Below, in pieces: positions 58,360-64,000 of a stretch of DNA of 64,000 nt. The notes beneath the pieces are model-generated. The model worked only from the letters and a program-made list of their open reading frames with translations. It made no database searches and was not told the origin of the DNA. A program made the position numbers and the translations under genes. This DNA is from Macrocystis pyrifera. Taxonomy: Eukaryota > Sar > Phaeophyceae > Laminariales > Laminariaceae. The first letter of the stretch is position 1; each line of letters begins with the position of its first letter. The stretch is taken from assembly GCA_031763025.1 (NCBI GenBank), contig JASSKH010000006.1, forward strand, positions 2,274,958 to 2,338,957, in the 5' to 3' direction.

Positions 58360-58981
58360 GTACACGTAGCCCGTCACAGGCAATTTTCGAAAATCGCCGC
58401 CCGTGACGCCTAAATTGCCGTCATTCCGAGTACACGCGCAAGACTCGAGCAAACAAACTATTTGCTTCATGCTGATGCTCGCGTAAATTTATGTGTACTT
58501 TGGCTTCGTGATCGCAGAGCTGGCACCTCTCAAGGAAGGAGAATCGGTACAGGCACCGCGTGCGCTGGAGTCGACGGGTAGAAAGAACGGTTTAAAAATG
58601 CAGAAGAAACACACACACACACTTCGTGCACGCACGTGTACGTTCCGACATTCGCTACGTAGCAAATCCCGCTGAAATTTATAGCCCGTAATCACCAACA
58701 AGCAGGGCATGATTGATGCGGCGAAGAGTAGATGAGAGACATCGTCGACATTTTTTTGGTTGCCGCAGTACACTACGGAGTGTTGGACATCGTACTAAAA
58801 AAATCGATACCAGGTGTATCATATCAAAACATCGAACCTTCGATATATCGTCTAACATGCAACGTACCAGGGATAGTACAGGAGTAAGTTCGCCCGAGGG
58901 GATTGTTCGTTATCTTGCGTGTCAAACAGTACAGCAGTAGTAATTCAATTCGGTACTGTTAACATTGAATAGTATTAATAG

Positions 58982-59195
58982 TAGTGTTGGATATTTGGTA
59001 TCGATTTTTTCCATCTATTTTCGTGAGAACGTGCTTCACCCATGACCCCCCGGCGTTCCCGTGCTTTTAAAGTAGATACTGAACGAAACCTTCCATGCAT
59101 CAAATCTCGGGATCGTGTCGGATAATGGAACTTTTTTCGTTTGCCGGTATCGTGTCGAACACGATTCCGATATCGATATCCGATATCCAACACTA
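58982..59195. mobile_element. MITE with TAGTGTTGGATAT ends
   Basis: Inverted ends tagtgttggatat...ggtatcgat and complement, 214 bp, no coding. One copy in the window. Confidence 0.7.
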
Positions 59196-59650
59196 GCAAA
59201 TATACACGGAGGTCGCCCCTCCCCTCCTTCCCCTCTCGACCTCCCTACAAGTGAGTAGAGCACACGTACTTGCGCTTGTCAAGAAAAAGCCCTTGTGCTT
59301 ATTCGCGCTTCTTTCTTCTTTCCTGTAGAGTTTGTTAGTATATACATGCAAACACGGAGGTCGTAAGGGGACACGTAAGTGTGTCCCCGGTCGTGCGGTA
59401 GGACGATCGGGTCGGGTCGACATGCTGATGTGGCCTGCTGCGGGTCACGCGCAACTTGCGCTGCCGTTGACATATCAGAAGCACCGTTGGGTACTACAGC
59501 ATCCGTTGGGGACGTACCACAAAGCGGAGTTAAATCGACGCCCCACACAAACTGTAGACATGCCACTCCAACGTAGGCCGGGAACGGGAAAGTCCACAGC
59601 GTTTGAGACTGCTACAATCCCTGTTTGATTTGTTTTAGTATTACTATTAC
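59196..59650. other. No recognisable gene
   Basis: Short frames only. Confidence 0.4.
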
Positions 59651-59652
59651 TA

Positions 59653-59792
<140 letters not shown>

Positions 59793-59799
59793 TTTTTTT

Positions 59800-60401
59800 C
59801 TGTTGTGATGCCCTATATTCCCTGCAAAGTCGATGGTACCCCCCCCCCCTCCCCCGTACCCTATCATTCTGCGTCGGCTGCGTAACCTTCGTATTGTTAT
59901 ATTTGCGTGACCCTTTGCTATTTCTTTTGATTTTTTTTTTCCTCCGATTATGTTGACATTTTTTTCACTGGTCCCCGTCTGTCTCTGACCTCTTGGTGTG
60001 GGTTGTGTCGTCCTTGACTCACCAACTGGGCATAGGACTGCTCGTTTTTTGCTTGAATGTTAGCTTTTCGTATCTACCCTCTTCTTCTCCTCTCCTTGCC
60101 TTCCGTCTGGTCTTCTTGTGGCGTCCTGATGTTGGTCCATCAACTGGGCATATCATACGACCAATCATACCAGCAAACACCAACCTTGTCCTCGAAACTC
60201 GTCCTGCGCCTTGAGCGCATGTCTGCCTCGTTTTTCTTTTCTTTCATTTTTTCCTTTCATTCGTTTTTTCTCTCCTCGATTTTTTCTTATCCCTCCTTTT
60301 TTTTTTTTTGCGAGCGCACATAGAAGACCATGGATATGTTCCTGGTGCTATTTGGTTGCAAGTAGTGATACGGGATGGTATACCACAGCTCGTTATTGAT
60401 A
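59800..60401. other. Pyrimidine-rich DNA, no recognised gene
   Basis: Two copies of ccatcaactgggcat / ctcaccaactgggcatag words (60,017 and 60,137) point to a small diverged duplication. Confidence 0.4.
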
Positions 60402-60506
60402 TTACGGGGGTCCATAGTTAATAGGACCTATGGTATACATGAAAACCTATATATTTACCTATTTTTACTAACAATATTTGGTTCCGTTAACTATGGACCC
60501 CCGTAA
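60402..60506. mobile_element. TA-MITE copy 5
   Basis: 105 bp, intact inverted ends, TA duplication. Confidence 0.95.
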
Positions 60507-60699
60507 TAGTACCGTTTCCCTCATGAACTGGTATGGTACTGCGGTCCCGCGCACTACTTCGTACTCGTTTGTTTTTTCCCATCGAGATGCCTTTTGCTAG
60601 ACAGCCTGTTTTGGTCACTGCAGGCAGGATTTCAGGAAGAGAGCTATTACAATGTGAGAACGCCATCACCATCATCCTCATCATCACTCCTGTCAAGAC

Positions 60700-60985
60700 T
60701 CGAAACCGTTACTATACTCCCGGCAAGAGTTTATACCACTTCCGTCTGGAATATAGTCCCCGTTGGATACTCATGCTAGCGTCCGAACGATTACTATATT
60801 CCCGGCCAGTAATCAAACCGCTCTGACCAGGAATATAATCCCCGCTTGATAGTCATATGGTAGTTCAAACGGGTATTATATTCCCGGCCACAGCTCATAC
60901 ATTTCTGGCCTGGAATGTAATCCTCGCATCATACTCATATGAGACACCAAACGGTCACTATATTCCCGGCCAGACCGGTGTGTGG
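60700..60985 (+). repeat. ~80-bp array around CTATATTCCCGGCC
   Basis: The word and variants recur at about 60,712, 60,790, 60,866 and 60,958, alternating with complement-like tggaatata[ag]t.cccgc. Confidence 0.8.
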
Positions 60986-61315
60986 TATGAAAGTGTGGTT
61001 TCGCCTGACCCCTTTTGTGACTTTGATTGCAGTATCGACCCAACGACCAAACAGACGACTGCTGTGTGCCAAGCTACACGAATGTGTACGAAAAAATAAT
61101 CCAAACAAACTTTTCTTTTCTTTTCTTTTCTTTTTTTATCCTCCGGCGGATTGGTAAAAATAAAGCTTAAAGCTCACCACACTTCCACTTTCCCAATTTC
61201 GTGTCGTGTGTCAATTTAGCCCAGTTGGGCACGTTGACCCGACCTGACCCCCGAGAGGAGCAGGTACAAACGGTCTTCATATTTCCGGCCAAGAGTTCGT
61301 ACTATTAATACTGTA
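60986..61315. other. No recognisable gene
   Basis: Short ttttctttt run; nothing else. Confidence 0.4.
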
Positions 61316-61420
61316 TTACGCGGGTCCATAGTTAATGGGACCAAATTTTGTTAGTAAAAATACGTAAATATATAGGTTTTTATGTATACCATAGGTCCTA
61401 TTAACTAGGTACCCCCGTAA
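61316..61420. mobile_element. TA-MITE copy 6
   Basis: Inverted ends with a few changes; TA on the left. Confidence 0.9.
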
Positions 61421-61427
61421 ATTTGTA

Positions 61428-61532
61428 TTACGGGGGACCTTAGTAAATATGACCAAATATTGTTATTAAAAATCGGAAAATATATAGGTTTTTATGTATA
61501 CCATAGGTCCTATCAACTATGGACCCCCGCAC
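61428..61532. mobile_element. TA-MITE copy 7
   Basis: Seven bases after copy 6, same internal orientation. Confidence 0.9.
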
Positions 61533-61758
61533 TACCAATAATAGTTAATACCACTCTGTCCCTAAATATAATCACCTTTTATATACTAATATTCAATGAA
61601 AACGGTCCCTATATCTAGGGACAAGGAGTACTACTGTAGTATACACTGGTTGCGTATGGGAAGAGCGCGCAGCAGTACGAGTACCGCAATGGTCCCTGCT
61701 GCATGCGCCAGTCAACAATACCGGCACTACTCCGCACGCTATCAACACCACATTACAA

Positions 61759-61987
61759 TTACGGGGGGCTATACGTGGTAAAGAGGACCAAATATTCTTA
61801 GTAAAAATAGGTAAATATATAGGTTCTTGAGTGTACCCTAGCGGTAGGTCCTATTTACTATTACGGGGGTCCATAGTTAATAGGACCTATGGTATACATA
61901 AAAACCTATATATTTACCTATTTTTACCAACAAAATTTGGTCCCATTAACTATGGACCCCCGTAATAGTTCCTATGGTCCCCCGTAA
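61759..61987. mobile_element. TA-MITE copy 8, split by copy 9
   Basis: Left part 61,759-61,860 and right end 61,966-61,987 make one diverged family member; its right arm is divided by the insertion of copy 9 at a TA. Confidence 0.88.
61861..61965. mobile_element. TA-MITE copy 9, nested in copy 8
   Basis: 105 bp, nearly perfect ends, TA on both sides (61,859-61,860 and 61,966-61,967). Confidence 0.95.
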
Positions 61988-62279
61988 TAATAGTTAATCC
62001 CATTCATGCCGAGCGAGTCCACAGACACCCTACACAGCGGGGGCGGCCTGTACTACTTACTCAACCGGCACTATAGAGGGATCACTGCTGCTGCATACCC
62101 GCCCGCCATGCTGCTGCGCGCGCGCGTCAGCACGTCCAGCTGCAACAATTCCTGGCGTTTGCCGTTCCGACATACATACCCCCCACGGCCAGGCAGGCAG
62201 GCAGGCAAGAAGGTGCCCGGGCTGCGTCGTGTGGCCGACGGTACTGCTGTAACCGCCACCACACCTATCAGGACTGCAG

Positions 62280-62340
62280 CAGTCCCGTTTAAGGGACGAA
62301 CTACTCAGAAATTGACCGATTTGCCCGCTAAACGGGACTG
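62280..62340. mobile_element. CAGTCCCGTTT hairpin element, copy 1
   Basis: Ends cagtcccgttt and complement, 61 bp. The sister copy is at 63,113. Confidence 0.7.
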
Positions 62341-62348
62341 CAGTCCTA

Positions 62349-62453
62349 TCACGGGGGGCCACAGTAAATAGGACCTACGGTACACACAAAAACCTACTTA
62401 TTTCCCTATTTTTTCGAACGACATTTGGTCCTACTTACTATGGCTCCCCGTCA
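62349..62453. mobile_element. TA-MITE-family copy 10, diverged
   Basis: tcacggggggccacagtaaa...tttactatggctccccgtca-like ends, TA on both sides. Counting the split copy 8 separately from copy 9, it is the tenth sequence of the family, and the most diverged one. Confidence 0.85.
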
Positions 62454-62715
62454 TAAAAAGGACCCTTTTTTTACTTGCGACTCCTTAGCTTCTCCCGCTG
62501 CTGTAGTCTAGTTCCAAGTGTTTTGCCTCCACGAACGGGAGAGCGCGGTGAAAACATGGAGACGCATCGACGACTTTTCTATTCTCAAGGCGGCCGAAGA
62601 TAAAGCCTTCATTTTTTTGTTTTTGTTTTAATACAACGTACCCATCCGACCGAGGACTCGCATCAAAACACAACCCAAAAATGAAATGAAATCATGGGTT
62701 GAAGTAGCCCAACAG

Positions 62716-62751
<36 letters not shown>

Positions 62752-63112
62752 TACTCCGTGAGCGGAAACATGAGGAGCGTTCAAGCATCAACATGAATAC
62801 CAAACGGTCCTTATATTACCGTCCCCGCAAGTTTCGGCCAGGCCGTGCGCTCGTAACGAATGCACCGACGGAAAGAATAGTTTTCGCCGATTCAATTGAT
62901 TTGAGGGGAGACATACGGAAGTTATACCGCCGTATAACACGCATGATAACCACACACCCCTCCACGGACGAATTTCGAGTTTTCCAAGCAGGTACTTCTC
63001 GACAACGGCGAAAAGATGCCAACGCCGGGCGGCGAGGCTTTGGTGGAAAATATCTCGTCAGGATCCTTTTCCACATCCACCATTTTCGTTGTGGACGCCC
63101 CCTTTAGAACTG
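62454..63112. other. No recognisable gene; AT microsatellite at 62,720-62,750
   Basis: An AT run of about 15 units. Open frames of about 100 codons on both strands at 62,793-63,107 look unremarkable. Confidence 0.5.
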
Positions 63113-63175
63113 CAGTCCCGTTTCGGGGGACAAAAACACTCAAATTGTGAGTAGTTTGTCTCCAAAACGGGACTG
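63113..63175. mobile_element. CAGTCCCGTTT hairpin element, copy 2
   Basis: 63 bp with the same ends and a different centre. Confidence 0.7.
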
Positions 63176-63190
63176 TCAATACTAAAAGGG

Positions 63191-63941
63191 TCTAAGGCCG
63201 TTTCCTACGCGGTTCGATTTTTGAGCTTCAGATTTGGACCCGATGGCATTTTCAGATATGAACTTGGCAAATCGAAAGAGTCTACCAATGCGGAAAAACC
63301 AGATTTATTGTGCGTGTAGAGATTCCAGCAAACGCCGAGACCAACTGCTGTTATTGTGGTTTGGCGCCGCAAAGAGACGCGCTGGGTGCGCTGCCCTGCG
63401 CGTAGGACCCAAGCGTCCGAGCCCACGATGACTGCCTCTGGTCTGGTAGCGAAGAGACGTGGCAAGAGCGCTTGAGTCAACTTGTCTTGGTATTTTGTGT
63501 TTCATTTTGTGACCGACTGCTGCTGCTGCTGCTGTACAGCAGTGTAGTCTACGAGTACGTATCCACGGAGAGGCGCGTGCCGAGTGCGCTTCTCTTGGTC
63601 TCTAGGCCCGAGCCCGCGCCAGCCGACTTTAGTCTGGCCACGGAGAAACGCGCCGTCCGCGCGTCGGGCGCGAAGCTACGTCGCTATACAGCAGCTGTAT
63701 CACCATCCAACTCATCGATCGTTCTGCTGATGTTTGCTGTCGTGGATAACATCTTGGATTTAAAGAGCATGCCGTTTTTTCGATTTGAAAATCTGATGAC
63801 CCAGGTCATCGGATTCTAAAATCGAAAAAATTCCGGTCGGATTTTGAATATTTGGACCGCATAAGCAGGGTCATTCATTTCTGAAATCGAAAAATGCAAA
63901 TCTGAAGCTCGAAATCGAACCGCATGGGAAACGGCCTAAGA
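63191..63941. mobile_element. ~750-bp element with 46-bp imperfect inverted ends
   Basis: tctaaggccgtttcc...cggttcgatttttgagcttc at the left is complemented by gaagctcgaaatcgaaccg...ggaaacggcctaaga at the right. Further cgatttt/aaaatcg words pair inside. No transposase is visible, so it is non-autonomous. Confidence 0.75.
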
Positions 63942-64000
63942 CACGTTTTGGAGTAAATCGGCTCGAAAATCATCTAAGGGGGGTCTGTTATCTTCATCAT

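Overview
This window looks like a transposon-rich nuclear segment from a eukaryote, most likely a stramenopile and best guess a brown alga of the Ectocarpus type. The reasons are a chromodomain Ty3/gypsy element, a pogo-like DNA transposon whose transposase gene has a GT-AG intron, a LINE tail, dozens of short inverted-repeat elements, a decayed ankyrin-repeat gene, CCCTAA-type interstitial telomeric repeats and long CAG, ATT and poly-G tracts. Nothing prokaryotic is visible: no operons, Shine-Dalgarno sites, rRNA, convincing tRNA or CRISPR. The organism is an inference from style, not from a diagnostic marker gene.

Layout. 0-9.7 kb: ankyrin pseudogene (minus), a three-copy ~250-bp repeat, a CCATGG-rich dispersed repeat carrying telomere-like units, a GTAAC/GTTAC-rich island, a CCCH zinc-finger (Gag-like) fragment, a truncated copy of gypsy element A, and a gypsy pol relic. 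9.7-18.5 kb: short tandem duplications, one unrecognised 137-codon open frame and long degenerate GC-palindrome arrays. 18,538-31,859: gypsy element A (minus strand), full length with 279-bp LTRs, a 4-bp TCTA target duplication and a candidate primer-binding site. Its polyprotein reads Gag (zinc knuckle), NADAR domain, aspartic protease, RT, RNase H, 126-bp-repeat linker, integrase, chromodomain and a second Tudor/chromo-like tail. It is broken by several nonsense codons and small indels. 31.9-44 kb: AT-rich DNA, the pogo-like transposon (34,263-36,111) with a MITE inserted inside its transposase, an unrecognised decayed gene near 38-39.2 kb, and CCATGG arrays. 44.7-51.2 kb: a satellite-like repeat interrupted by LTR element B (46,131-50,712). 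51-64 kb: tandem duplications, a LINE 3' end beside a 64-nt poly-G run, microsatellites, and a cluster of TA-flanked MITEs including one nested inside another.

Most interesting content. The NADAR domain, an ADP-ribose-handling N-glycosidase fold, lies in frame between Gag and protease of element A. Established NADAR work concerns riboflavin/NAD-related metabolites and removal of ADP-ribose from guanine in DNA, so an element carrying one could be resisting a host ADP-ribosylation defence. This copy is dead, but the domain placement suggests that active relatives encode a NADAR-protease unit. The second clear story is the chain of DNA-transposon insertions: a TA-target MITE family with nine copies, one splitting the pogo transposase exactly at a TA and another splitting an older copy of its own family.

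Gene content for host functions is close to nil. Nearly every recognisable protein piece belongs to a mobile element, and most are pseudogenes.
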